A stretch of DNA of 64,000 nt, from positions 3,946,501 to 4,010,500 of the forward strand of contig CANTUR010000049.1 of assembly GCA_947683625.1 (NCBI GenBank). Direction: 5' to 3'. The notes beneath the pieces are model-generated. The model worked only from the letters and a program-made list of their open reading frames with translations. It had not been told where the DNA came from and did not search any database. Within the stretch, counting starts at the first letter, position 1; each line of letters opens with the position of its first letter. This document shows, piece by piece, positions 44,328 through 55,166 of the stretch. Source of the DNA: Mallotus nudiflorus. Its lineage: Eukaryota; Streptophyta; Magnoliopsida; Malpighiales; Euphorbiaceae. Both the position numbers and the translations under genes were made by a program.

Positions 44328-45660
44328 TCACTCATCTTGAGCTCTGGTATCAGGCCATAGGCTCCATCCTCTGGTAGGGTTATCATGATGATAAGTGTTT
44401 GGAAATCTGGCAGATGAAGTCGCAGCACTATACGGATCAAATCCCAAGTCTGCAAGGTACCAACGAAGTAACTCGTTCTCCCACTCTAGACTGCTAGAAT
44501 AGCTTTGCATACATAGAAAACACCATATCATATGCATTACATGTATAGCATGCATACATTTTCATTTTCTTAATAAAGGCACTTACCTGCCAACTATCTG
44601 TAACTTGTATTGTAAATAATCTCTAAGATGAGGCAAGTCCGTATAGATACTCTACCTGTGTCCGGGGAATCTGTTTTGTAAAATTTTATTAATATCAATG
44701 TCAAGTGTATAGATCCATACAAGAAATAAAGCAAACAGACTCACATGAGAAGCATCTGGTGGACAAAAGCTAGGAAGCTGAGCATCACCAAACTACATCT
44801 GCTACTCAACTGGAGCCTAAACAATGAGAGCCCAGTAGAATATAGACTTGTCTGGAAGAGAGACATCACCAAGCGTAGCACTGATAAAGGCCCCATTATA
44901 GCTAGTCCTAACATGCTGCGGACTGGGCCTAAACTCAAATCTCTCAGTCTTAAGGCCAGTCTCAGGATTAGGAATAGTCTCAGTCTCCTAAATAGTCTCT
45001 GTCTCTACCTCCTCCACTACAATAATAGGAGAGCAGACTTCCTAAAAAAAAGAGAATAGTTATTCACAAATTCCAGGGAGATAATTGAAATCATTAGGAG
45101 ATACCTTAATATCATCAATGGGAATCTGTTCTAAAAGGTTCTCCTGGATATATCATCAATAATGATGGGATCGCTTAAGCAAAGTCGAAGCATCATGCCC
45201 CTGCAGTGCCTCCCTCAGCTCTGATTTAGCAAGATTATAACTCTATAGCATAGAAGCAGGAATACCAAAAGGGACACGTTGCCTAGTAGGTCCTACAAAC
45301 CAGCGATATACTCGCTCACCAAGATACCACATCTTGCAACTATATCCAGGAAGTAGAATCCTTAGTGTCTTTAGCCTTGTTGTACCAGCCATGAAGTCGT
45401 ATCACTAGAAATCATCGGCACCTTCCAACTAATTAGGATCAACCTACAGATTTTCATTTTCATTAGCTAAATTAAGTTTCACTAGCTAATACTAATGATT
45501 TTATTATTTTTACCAAGTTCTATTCTAGAGCGTTCAGATGGTCACAGTATGTTTAAAGTGTGTTCTTAGTACTAGCAAGGCGAGATGAACACCATCTCTA
45601 CATTAAAGGTAGGTTCCTGTCGAGGCTAACAACACCAAAACCTTGAACCAGCCCAAGCTC
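44328..45660 (-). pseudogene. antisense gene 2 of D, C-terminal part
   Basis: Minus-strand reading below the plant mobile domain gives, in shifting frames, LMQRWCSSRLASTKNTL-like (about 45620-45560), YLGERVYRWFVGPTRQRVPF (about 45335-45275), GIPASML and ELREALQGHDASTLLKRSHH (about 45230-45160). 44555-44328 is an open tail: LEWENELLRWYLADLGFDPY, then NTYHHDNPTRGWSLWPDTRA. The first pieces correspond to the usual continuation of PMD proteins. Introns, frameshifts or both lie between. No catalytic motif seen. Confidence 0.5.
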
Positions 45661-45666
45661 AATACT

Positions 45667-46400
45667 CTAGATTTGAGAAAGAAAAGGAGTTAGTAAAATC
45701 AGAAGAGGGATTAGGAAGTATGCAAAAATTAAAGGCAAATAAGAATATATATGTAATGCATACCCAAAGCCGCACATGGTCACTGTACCTTTACAAATAG
45801 TGTCGAGTTTGTAGTAGAGATAAGCAAGTACTGTAGATCCCCAATCAAGAGTAATGAGCTTGTATAAGTCACGCAGGGGGCCTAAAAGAGCAATGCTCAC
45901 CTCATGACCAGTCTCACAAAAAAGAGCAGTGCCTAGCAAGATGAGGAGGAAATATCTCACCTTCTGAGCAATCTGGCGAGGAGTAGTAGTGGTTAGATGT
46001 CTGAAGCCCTCAACCAAAGAGGAAAGAACTATGTTCTTATGGTTCTTCCATGCTGGAGCAAACCCAATCAAATCTCGTATGTACTGACTCTGTCTATGCT
46101 TCGGAAGACTGTAGTAGCTGATGTTAAAGGGTATAGGAGTCCTTCCAAATGTGATACTCGTAATAGTAGAGAAACTCATAGGTGTTATTGTCAACTCACC
46201 TATAGGTGTATGGAAGGTGTGAGTGGTGTCCATCCACCTCTCAATCAGTGTAAACAAGGAATAATGATCTGATTTACCCAGAGTAGTCGAAAGAGCAGCA
46301 ACAAAATATTTGAAGCCCGAGGCCCAGATGATCTATGTCACATTCTCTAGCAAACCATGGAACAATTCTCATGCCAAATGGAAGCATCCTATGAATTTCA
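45667..46400 (-). pseudogene. antisense gene 2 of D: plant mobile domain
   Basis: The minus strand reads MLPFGMRIVPWFARECDIDH then LGLGLQIF (46365-46285). After a one-base shift it continues SDHYSLFTLIERWMDTTHTF, HTPIGELTITPMSFSTITSI (46257-46130), YFLLILLGTALFCETGHEVS, IALLGPLRDLYKLITLDWGS and TVLAYLYYKLDTICKGTVTM (about 45950-45770). The ALVERW...THTFH...GE.TITL, GG.LF and WGS..LA.LY blocks are the signature of the plant mobile domain (PF10536). 196 codons are open after the shift. The family occurs in plant transposons and host proteins such as MAIN. Here it lies antisense in an LTR element, apparently with its own introns. Molecular role unknown. Confidence 0.75.
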
Positions 46401-46439
46401 TTGGTTTCTGAATAAAATTCAGAAAGAAAAGTTAAAAAA

Positions 46440-46600
46440 AATTTAGAAATTGAAAATCCATAATGCCGATCGGAATTATGGATTTTCGATCAGAAATCCA
46501 TAATTCCTATCAGAAATCTAGATTTTTTATCAGAAATGTAGATTTTCTGATAAAAAATCCAATTTTTTTGTTGGCAATCTAGAAAATCGATCGGTCATGC
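46440..46600. repeat. GATCGGAATTATGG-type palindromic repeats
   Basis: Units of about 20-24 bp: CCATAATGCCGATCGGAATT, TGGATTTTCGATCAGAAATC, CCATAATTCCTATCAGAAAT, then AT-decayed copies and a final ATCGATCGG. They lie in the putative intron of antisense gene 2. Related to the clusters in LTRs C, E and D. Confidence 0.7.
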
Positions 46601-46788
46601 ATGCAATTCCAAGGACTCCCAACTATTTTCAACATTTAATTTGAATTTTTTCATATATATCCCAATTAATTTTTAAATTTAATTTAGTTAGCATGCATGT
46701 AAATTTTTACATTGTAAAAATTAATCATTATAGCTAATTATTTATATTAATCTTATAGAATAAAGTAGAAGGGATAGAAAATACCTCA

Positions 46789-46988
46789 TTGCCAGTTTGT
46801 GAGGACCTATGAAGATGCAAATGGGTCAAAGGAAGGATGATATTACCTTCTTGTAGTCCAAGTTTATTCTGTGGAAAATGTGGACTCAAAATAATTGGAT
46901 CAGCATGCATCTCTACTCTCCCACGTGGCTTATGTTGCGGGTGGGCCATCGAATCAAACAAATTGAAAATCGGACCATAAATGATCAA
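46789..46988 (-). pseudogene. antisense gene 2 of D, candidate first exon
   Basis: Open minus-strand frame from ATG 46988: MIIYGPIFNLFDSMAHPQHK, then GRVEMHADPIILSPHFPQNK and LPLTHLHLHRSSQTGNE. The ...HRSS... ending resembles the N-terminal leader of PMD proteins (often with HRS followed by the first PMD exon). It ends at a good donor, AATGAG|GTATTTTC, at 46789. The acceptor would be near 46390-46400 (TTTTATTCAG), but the frames do not join cleanly, so the model is uncertain. Confidence 0.45.
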
Positions 46989-46989
46989 G

Positions 46990-47480
46990 AAATCAAGAAA
47001 AGAAAAATGTGAATCAATTGGAAAGAAAAGAAAAAAAAAGGGAAAAGAATAGGAAGAGAAGGGAAGTGATTGACATGGGAAGGGTATATAAAATGGAAAA
47101 TATCCATTTTAATCCCTCTAATTTATATTCATTTTATTCATATTTTATTTCTTGCATTTTGGTCCATAATTGCATTTGGATTAGGAACATGTTCCTAATT
47201 AAATCATGACATTCATCAAATTAATAATTCATTGAATTATTAAAACTGTATAATCAATCTGTGATTCTAAATTTTTTGTCAAGTACAGAATACATAATAA
47301 GATTACATAACTCATTTTTGCATTTTACATGCATGATTTCAATCAAAGGTTTCATATGCTACATAATAGCTATAATATGAATTTCAAATTATTATGTTAT
47401 GTGTTGTACAATAGTCATAACCTTCATTATGTTATGTATTGTATAGTAGTTATGACATAAACTTTCAAATTCATCATTGC
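46990..47480 (+). other. Element D 3' non-coding spacer
   Basis: AT-rich; no coding similarity. Two near copies of AATTATTATGTTATGTGTTG and GTACAATAGTCATAAC occur at about 47385-47425 and 47428-47455. Confidence 0.5.
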
Positions 47481-47481
47481 T

Positions 47482-48035
47482 AGACGTTCCATAGGAACTA
47501 TAGCAAATTTTCAACTTATCATCACTAGACGTCCCACAGGGAATATAGTGTGCATCATTAGATGTCCCACAGGGAATATAATAAAATTCAATTTGATGAC
47601 ACTAGATGTCCCATAGGGAATATAGTGTGCATCATTAGACATCCCACAGGGAATATAACGAAATTCAATTCAACTACACTAAATGTCCCACAAGGAATAT
47701 AGTGTGCATCATTAGACGTCCCACAAGGAATATAACGAAATTCAATTCAACTACACTAGACATCCCACAGGGAATATATTATGCATCGTTAGACATCCCA
47801 CAGGGAATATAACAAAATTCAATTTAACTACACTAGACGTCCCATAGGGAATATAGTGTACATTGTTAGATGTCCCATAGGGAATATAACGAAATCCATC
47901 ATTGTTAGACGTTCCACAAGAACTATAGCAAATTTTCAATTTATCATCGCTAAACGTCCCATAGGGAATATAGTGAACACTCATTTGCACAAAGTCCACT
48001 AAACATTCAGTAGGAAATATAGTGAGACTTGCCAA
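47482..48035. repeat. 14-copy higher-order tandem repeat before the D 3' LTR
   Basis: Basic unit TTAGACGTCCCACAGGGAAT plus ATA and a variable tail. Two tail types alternate: AGTGTGCATCA (unit about 32 bp) and ACGAAATTCAATTCAACTAC (unit about 45 bp), giving a higher-order period of about 77 bp repeated five times, with degraded units at both ends. It ends about 140 bp before the polypurine tract. Confidence 0.88.
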
Positions 48036-48158
48036 ACATCATACTTTGCTTAGCAATTTGAGCATCAATCTATCACTTAGGATACAATCAAGTATCCTAA
48101 TTTCTTTTTTTCGAAATTGTGTGCTTCTGTTGCTTTGCCGTAATTTGTAAAGAAAACA

Positions 48159-48176
48159 ACGACAAAGGGGGGCAAC
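48159..48176 (+). other. polypurine tract of element D
   Basis: ACGACAAAGGGGGGCAAC directly precedes the 3' LTR start TATAAGCACC. A (52174-52187) has the similar AAGCAGGGGGCAAC. Confidence 0.8.
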
Positions 48177-50154
48177 TATAAGCACCCAATTTTGGGATGC
48201 AATTGTGCACAATTACAATGTAAGCCCCTATGATGAAATTTATTCAAAAATTAAACTTGGTTATCAATTTTCTGGACTTTAGGGACTAAATTGCAATATT
48301 TTTTTAGGATTTAATTGCAAATAAGTTAAATTTTCAGGGGTCTTTCAGTAATTAAAAAAATTAGGATTAGCTAAAATTTTGACTCGTAAAATCTCTTTTT
48401 TTTTTTTAATTTTTTGCGTATTTTTTATCATTTTTTCAGCATTTTGATTGGTTGAAAATTCAATTGTATCTTTATTATTATTTGATGAAAATTTCAATGC
48501 ATTTTGACCATGTAAATAGTTTTCAAAAATTAAAATTTTTACCAGGTTGTTTTTGAAGAGATGAGCGTTCTTGTAAACTAGGAAAGTCAGTACGTGCAGA
48601 CTCTGCTTTAAAAAGAAAAGAGTCTACATGCGTGAAGGGGGAATTTTTTTTCTTTTTAACACACAGAGAGACTGAGAGAGACAGACACACACTAAAAATT
48701 GACTGCGCAAAAAACCCTAAAAATCTAGATGCTATTGAGAATGCCCTTTCCAATCTAGAATTAGCAACAATTCAATTTCAACGGTGAAAATCCTAGTCTG
48801 AGGAGCCATCTCAAAGCATATGCATAACATTCTTTTTTCTTTCTTCTCTTCTCTTCTTGTAATTTTTTATTTTTTTATTTTCGTTATTGTTTTCTTATTT
48901 CAGTACTAATCTAATTTTTTGTGTGTTTTTATTTGATGCTCAATTGTGGATTGAGGAGGAAACGGTCTAATATCCAAGAATTGAACAGAAGATCCATGGA
49001 ATGCCATGGATGAACCAGTACTATTTTTTCAATAGTTCTTAGGATTTTAATTTTTATTTTGCATTTTGGTATCTTGTGTAGTCTATTTTTAATTCATGGG
49101 TGTATAATTATTTAATTTTAATTTTGTACGTAGTTTGTAATAGCCCTAGTAGTGGGAATAGTGAAAGATTTAAATTTCTACACTTTAAAATTAATTAGTA
49201 ATTAGGTTCAGTCGGGTAAAATTTAATTAAAAATTAATGGTGGCTGTAGTTTGTATGTAATTAATTTAGGTTTTTTTTAAAAATCATATGTGTATGTATT
49301 TTGATTTGATTTTGTGATTTTTTTAAAAATTTTGTGATGTTTTTTGGGCCTTTTTTTTTATATTTTTGGGCCCCAAGCCCACGTTTAGGTATAACCCATT
49401 TAAATAAATAGGCTTAAAAATGGTTTAAGACTTTAAATAATTAAAATCAATTTAGGCCCATTAGGTTAAGTAAATTTTAGGCCCAGATAGTTAATTAAAA
49501 CTTGTCTAGACTTAGCTCAGCCCATTTAATTTCATTTCTTTTAAAATAAATAAACCTAGGCCCGCATTTGACTTAAAATAAGACTAAGTTAGACTTAGGC
49601 TCATTAATTTAAAATTGAATAAACTTAAGCCCATTCCTTAGAAAAATTAAAATAAACAGATCTAAGCTCACTAACTAATAAAAATGTAGGCCCACCTATA
49701 GTCCATTTCTCACTTGTAAATAATATGTAGATTTAGCTAACTTATAAAATAAAATTAACATAGTTTAGACATAGGGACATTGCCTTTTTTATGCATTTTT
49801 ACTTGTAATTTTATAGATTTGTTGCCTTTTGGGTTAGATGGATGTTAATTAGGGTTTTATAAAATTGCATGTAATTAGAGGATGAAATAATCAGTTATAA
49901 AATTATTCTAAATGAACACAAGACTAAGAGAAGTTAGTATTCTGTATCCAGAATCTCTTGGTTGTGGTACTAGCTTTCTTTTAGAGAATCGAGTACCACC
50001 TTTTCGATTTGTCCTAGTTATTACCCTAGGTGGTGACTCCTCATCTCCACGCCATGTCTTTGTGACAATGGTTAGTGTGTTCTTTAAGGCCTTGAGCCTA
50101 AACAGTGTCGTGGTTGCTAAAATCTTGGACACGCGTTAAACCCCATCATCTACA
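48177..50154 (+). repeat. Element D 3' LTR
   Basis: Begins TATAAGCACCCAATTTTGGG and ends CCCATCATCTACA. Collinear with the 5' LTR throughout (for example CACACAGAGAGACTGAGAGA, CCATGGAATGCCATGGATGA, GGTAGTGGGAATAGTGAAAG-like), with scattered, mostly transition differences. Confidence 0.92.
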
Positions 50155-50904
50155 CAATCATTGTAGCAATAACTATAAATGATAACAATAGCCTCAATGA
50201 TAGAGTTACAATCACAATAAGAACCACACTAGCAAGCCTATCAAAAGTGCAAAGCATGGTCCACCATATTAAAAAAGGAAGTTAGAATGTAATTTAATTG
50301 AGGATTGTGGGTGAGATCGATGTTGCCTAAAATGATTTTGTTGGTTGTTTTATAGGAGAATGTGATCATAAAGGATGATAAAGAAACATCAAAGTAAACA
50401 ATAATAAAAGGAAACTCCTAGATCGTACAGGTGCCAAACACTAAATAAATAAAAAGAAAGAGACATTGACAAAGCTCCAATAGTAAAAATAGACAACAGA
50501 ACATGTCCAAGGAAACACATCATATCCCTAGGGAGGTACTTTATGTCACCTTATTTTAAAGAAAACCTATATGTGCATTCATGCATCCATGCACTGCTTT
50601 TCATTCCAAAATTTTCTTTTGTGCTCTTAAAAGTGAGTATGCATTGAGGGGTATGTAGCAAAGACTAACTAGTCAACATTAGTAGTTGTCACCTTATCTT
50701 AATGACGCTTTTGAAATTTCTCAACTTTGATTAGTAACTTTGAGCCAGGATTTTCAAACTTTAACCAACCTAGTGCTTAATGACCTTATGAAGGGAAGAG
50801 AGTTCATAGAAAAGGAATAATAAGAAGTTGTATTGATTAAACAGTTTATGATTATTGTAGTAAACCCCTAAAACTAACACAAATGCAAGATCATACTCAT
50901 TATA

Positions 50905-51130
50905 CTCTAATGCTCAAATAAGTAAAAGTATCCAAAGGATCCATTGGTGGAATTCATGCTAAATATTCTGAGAAAGGTAGGGAATACTTAAAAAGGGAAA
51001 CTAATGTAGAAAGGCATATACTTCAATGCTCCTAAAAAGAGTAAGAGTACCTTAAAGTCTCTTTGACGACATTCATGCTAAATAGTATTGGAAAGGTGAC
51101 GGATGCTTGAAAAGAGAAAAAGCACTACAA
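50905..51130. repeat. two-copy repeat of about 116 bp
   Basis: CTCTAATGCTCAAATAAGTA (50905) and CTTCAATGCTCCTAAAAAGA (51021) open two copies that share ATTCATGCTAAATA and GAAAGGT...GGGAAA. A related single segment is in the Athila-like element B at 19098-19200. Confidence 0.65.
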
Positions 51131-51529
51131 AAAAAGTAAGTATATGATGGAGCATTCATGCCTAATAGAGGAATGTTTTGGTAATAAGAGTTGTCTTGTT
51201 TATCATAATTCCTGGTGTTCTCCTTTTAAGAAATCCTCTTTAAGTCATTTAGGACGCTTGCTTTCCATTTAGTAACAACTTTCCTGGTGAAGAATTACCA
51301 ATCCAATCTTGAAGAAATTATAAAAGCTATAGGAAGATAAGACAACCACAGCCAAAGTCATCCATGATCCTTGACATGTACCTCTCCTCGATACGAGTAA
51401 AATCTCTAAATCATGAACAAACTTTCATGCATTATAGTTTTAAAATCAAAATTTCAACATAGAATTTTGGTTTTACATGCATCAAGACTTTGAAAAATCA
51501 CACACAACACCCCTTGCTTATAGTTTGGT

Positions 51530-52100
51530 AAAGGTTACTTAGCTTCCCTTGCTTGTAGCTTGGTAAAGGTTACATGACACCCCCACTTGTGGCTTGGAAA
51601 AGGTAATAACACCCCTGCTTTTTAGCATGGTTAAGGTTACATAGCACATACAAAAAGTTTTTTTTATGTATTTTGGTTTCTTTGAAACTTGCCACTTGAG
51701 GCCTGTTAGGGCTATACAGTGCACCTCGATTTATGACTTGGAAAAGGTCATGACACCCCAGCTTTGTAGCTCAGTAAAAGCTATATAGCAACTTAAAAAA
51801 ATTTCTATGTACTTTGGTTACTTTAAAACCTGGCATTTGAGGCCTTTTAGGGCTATACAGTGCAACCCCTACTTATGGCTTGGAAAAGGTCATGACATCC
51901 CCACTTTATAGCTTGGTAAAGGTTATATAGCACCCAAAAAATTTTTTTTTATGTACTTTAGTTTCTTTAAAACCTGGCACTTGAGGCCTATTAGGGCTAT
52001 ATAGTGCACCCTAGCTTGTGGCTTGGAAAAGGTCACGACACCCTTGCTTGTGGCTTGGAAAATGTGTAGCTTGATAAAGGTTACATAACACCCTCATGAA
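51530..52100. repeat. higher-order tandem repeat before the A 3' LTR
   Basis: Short units GCTTGTGGCTTGGAAAAGGT plus CATGACACCCC and a longer unit with CTTGAGGCCTGTTAGGGCTA at about 51700, 51841 and 51985 (period about 142 bp, three copies). Same position relative to the LTR as the unrelated array of D. Confidence 0.82.
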
Positions 52101-52173
52101 AGTTTTACATCTCATATGTTTTTTAAATGTACTTTTAGTGCATTGATAAGCATCAACTTGATTAATGCACGTG

Positions 52174-52187
52174 AAGCAGGGGGCAAC
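52174..52187 (+). other. polypurine tract of element A
   Basis: AAGCAGGGGGCAAC directly before the 3' LTR start TATTGATACCC. Confidence 0.7.
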
Positions 52188-53558
52188 TATTGATACCCAA
52201 ATTTCGATGATTTCCCTAAATATCCAATAATGAAGGTTTCTTGTTAACTAGACAGGGGAAAATTTTCTTTAGAAATTTTCCTAAGCGTGCTGTGGTAGAG
52301 GATGAAAAATATATCAAAACTTTGCTAAATTAAAGACTCATGACTCCTATTCTATACACTTTTAGCTCACCTAGTACATTTTTCTTAGGATCCAGATCCA
52401 AAATCCAAACCAAACTTCTTATAAGTCAAAGCAAGCTTCAAGGTTAATCACCCGGTCCCTCTAAGGATCTCCTAATTATTTTTAGTAAAAAAATTAGCTT
52501 ATCATATAATTTTCTTCTTCTTCTACTCATTTCTTGCATTTTTTTATTATTTATTATCTTATGATGAAGTTCTAATTTTTGTGGTGATTTGAAGTTTGAG
52601 AACAAGATATGTAGACGGAGTGGGTAGTTCGGGTGAATCAGGGACTGTTTGCATTTTCAATCTTTTTTGTATCATTTTTCTTTATATATAGAACATGGGT
52701 ATTTTGGTGTAAAGTTAACATTTTTATTTTTATTTTTGCATTTTTATTAATTTTTTCATTCTCTTTATTTTTTTTCTTGATAAATTTATTATTTTTATCA
52801 TAACATCCACATTTTTATGGTGAAAATAATATTTTCGTCATTTTTATTATATTTACTGCATTTCTACCATTTGTGCTATTTTATTGCCTTTTATTGATAA
52901 ATTTGACATTATTATCATAAAGTTAATGTTTTTATGGTAGAAATGACATTTTTATTATATTATTTTGTTTTTTTATTGCATTTTCTATATTTTTATTATT
53001 TTTATTGCATTTTTTTCTTGTTTTTGATGATTTTATGTCTCTCATGTTAAATTTGGCATTTTCAAGGGTTGTAATCCTTAATTTCTTTCCCCCGATTTCT
53101 TTTTATTTTTTTTATTTTGTTTATATATATGTCTATTTTTTTTATTTTTTTCTTGCATGCTTGTGTGCTATGTGTTACTTGTCTACTTATTTGCATTATT
53201 ACTTGTTTAATTGATGTGATTGGTGAATGTTTATTTGTCTTGTGATGTATGCACACCAACTACAATTATCCTGCATTTCAATATGTAATTCAAGTCAATT
53301 TGCATCATGAAACTATAATTAAGGTGAAGTAATGGGTGATTAAGAAATGTGTAGTAAGAAATAAGATAAGTAACTCCTAACTCTGAACCTAAAATCTCTA
53401 GTTAGTAAAGTGGGTTTTTGATTTACTTTCTCCTGAATAAAATTGGGTGGCGACTCCAATCTACAAAATCTATTTAGGTAGACCCTTCCACGATCAATAA
53501 CATCTAGTAAATGGTTATCATTAGCTTGTGTGCCCCGATATCACACTGATTCTTTATA
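52188..53558 (+). repeat. Element A 3' LTR
   Basis: Begins TATTGATACCCAAATTTCGA (canonical TGTTGATACCC). From 52700 it is homologous to the 5' LTR (4700-6150). Near the end GTGCCCCGATATCACACTGA is followed by TTCTTTATA, where the 5' LTR has about 25 more bases before CTTATA, so it either ends at 53558 with a small internal deletion or is truncated. Confidence 0.72.
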
Positions 53559-53862
53559 ATTTGAACAATTTATGATTTCACTATCAGCTTGGTTGTTTTT
53601 TTTTGGTTAATTAATGTTTATTTGACTAATTAATGATTTTACTATCAATTTAAAATCTTTTTTATTTTTTGTTCTTTTATGGGTATTATTACTAGGATTC
53701 CTGGATTATGAACAATTTTTAGGTGTAGTAGATCCCCCTGCTACTGTCCCAAATTTTGAATCTTCATGTCCATTTTAAATTATGCTTTTGCTGCATTTTA
53801 TTTTGCATTTACTAACATAGAAGTTAGAAGTCTTGATTTAAGGTATTGAATGCTATTTGTAG
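53559..53862. other. non-coding, AT-rich
   Basis: No feature recognised; perhaps intron or flank of the broken host gene that follows. Confidence 0.3.
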
Positions 53863-53995
53863 ACACCTGATGAGATTAAGAAATACAAAGAAAACAAGAT
53901 GACTAGTCCTTTGAGGGATATGTCCATTACAAAGATTATCATTTTTTTTATGTTAGCAGTATTAGAAAAATTACGCTATGTCATCATGAAAGGAG
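53863..53995 (+). pseudogene. candidate exon of a broken host gene
   Basis: After an acceptor-like TATTTGTAG the sequence is open and not transposon-like: TPDEIKKYKENKMTSPLRDM, then VLEKLRYVIMKGG, followed by a donor-like GAG|GTAAAG. I do not recognise the family. Its splice phase does not fit the next candidate exon (54461) directly, so exons may be missing or the model is wrong. Confidence 0.35.
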
Positions 53996-54460
53996 GTAAA
54001 GGTTAAGGTAATTAATGAACATATTGTAGTGGAATTATGTATATGACTAATGATGATTTGTGCTTGTGCATCATTGCTTATTTTTATTATTGTTAAAAAA
54101 AAAGAATTTTAGTCTTGGAATAGAGAAGAGGGGAAAAAGATAAAAAGAATTGGTGTTTTTCATTTGTGTGTTCAATCGCCCACTCATTATGCCTCACAAA
54201 TAATAAACTCCCCCACATGTATCCTTTGATTATGTTTTTCACCTTCTTAATCTCTTATACTATAATGAACAGTTTTACAGGAAACACTTGACATAAAATG
54301 GAATGGGAATTGCTCTTAGAGGACAAGTCTTGATGAAATGTTTTATTCCTCCAACTTGTAGTGAATTCAAATTAACTTTTCTGAATTAGTTTAATGTCCA
54401 CTTGATTCTCACACTTGCATTTTTAACTTTTCATTCGTGTCTTCCTTGTCCCTAAAACAG
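53996..54460. other. putative intron of the host gene
   Basis: AT-rich, no coding or repeat content recognised; ends in CCCTAAAACAG, an acceptor-like sequence. Confidence 0.3.
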
Positions 54461-55166
54461 GTGCAACAAAACTTTGAATATGAAAGTTTACTGTGGAATG
54501 TGGAAACCAAAAGTGGAAGGTTGAGGTGCCTAGATTCCATAGCAAAGAAATGTCATGACCCGAACCCGAGGACACATGACCGGCACTAGGGAATGAGTAG
54601 GCATAAGGCCCCCGAAACCAGTAGTAAGCCTAAAAGAAAAGAAAAATAAAACCTTCCATTTTTAAACTTTAATTTATAACAGAACATATTATTAAACTGA
54701 TTTTTCTTATAAATAAAACAAATTCAAGTGTTTAATAAAAATATGCTTCAGCGTTACATATTATAAATCAAACTTAAATCTTTATACATAAGCGTGGTTC
54801 ATATAAATAAATATACAAATATACTTAAACCATACAATTCTTAGTACATATACTACTACAACATCCTAGAATAATACAACAGTACAACTTACAATGACCT
54901 ACATAAAATAGCTGGTGATGAAGAAACATGGCATGGAGGTAGTCTGAGGTCGAACTCCCAAGCTCCTGAAAAAAATAAATTGAGGGGAATCAAACCTCAC
55001 TGAGTAAGTCAATAAAAAGAGCTGTACCATTTGAAAACCTTTTTGAAAACTATATATTTATAGTGAAAATAATTTATAATGTATAGGTATAGCTTTTGAA
55101 AAATCTCGGTAGAACCCTAAACCCAAAAATCTAAATGGCCAATTGGGCCCACTTATTCCAACTAGA

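Larger units (their letters stand above)
33393..50154 (+). mobile_element. Element D: 16.8-kb Tat/Ogre-lineage gypsy element with two antisense genes
   Basis: LTRs at 33393-35376 and 48177-50154, PBS 35378, gag, protease, RT, RNase H and integrase on plus (35764-42009), and a 6-kb 3' part with two minus-strand plant-mobile-domain-like genes and tandem repeats. TSD is CAGTC (33388-33392) and CAATC (50155-50159). The two LTRs are visibly more alike than those of B, so D is younger. The PBS type, gag-pol sequence, size and extra antisense ORFs fit the Tat/Ogre lineage. Many in-frame stops make it non-autonomous now. Confidence 0.9.
50155..52187 (+). other. Element A 3' non-coding region
   Basis: No coding similarity. 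Contains a two-unit duplication (50905-51120, period about 116 bp), a repeat zone (51530-52100) and the polypurine tract (52174-52187). Assigned to A because an A-type 3' LTR follows; the left flank of D (33025-33392) should be its upstream continuation. Confidence 0.55.
4658..53558 (+). mobile_element. Element A: old Tat/Ogre-lineage Ty3/gypsy element, split by nested insertions
   Basis: I assemble one plus-strand element from 4658-7619, 9835-13477, 20730-20959, 23053-24738, 26580-26708, 33025-33392 and 50155-53558. Reasons: the two ends (about 4700-6150 and 52700-53556) are homologous LTRs in the same orientation; PBS and leader follow the left one and a polypurine tract precedes the right one; the coding order is gag, protease, RT, RNase H, integrase start; removal of B and C joins the RT frame; and B, C, E, F and D are flanked by near-identical 5-bp TSDs. 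The integrase core is missing (deleted near 24622). That 24623-52187 belongs to A rather than another element is inference. Confidence 0.7.

Noticed and set aside
47751..48035. Minus-strand open frame with repeated YIPYGTS / FPVGCL peptides
   Set aside because: It is the tandem array before the D 3' LTR read in one frame; repeat, not gene.
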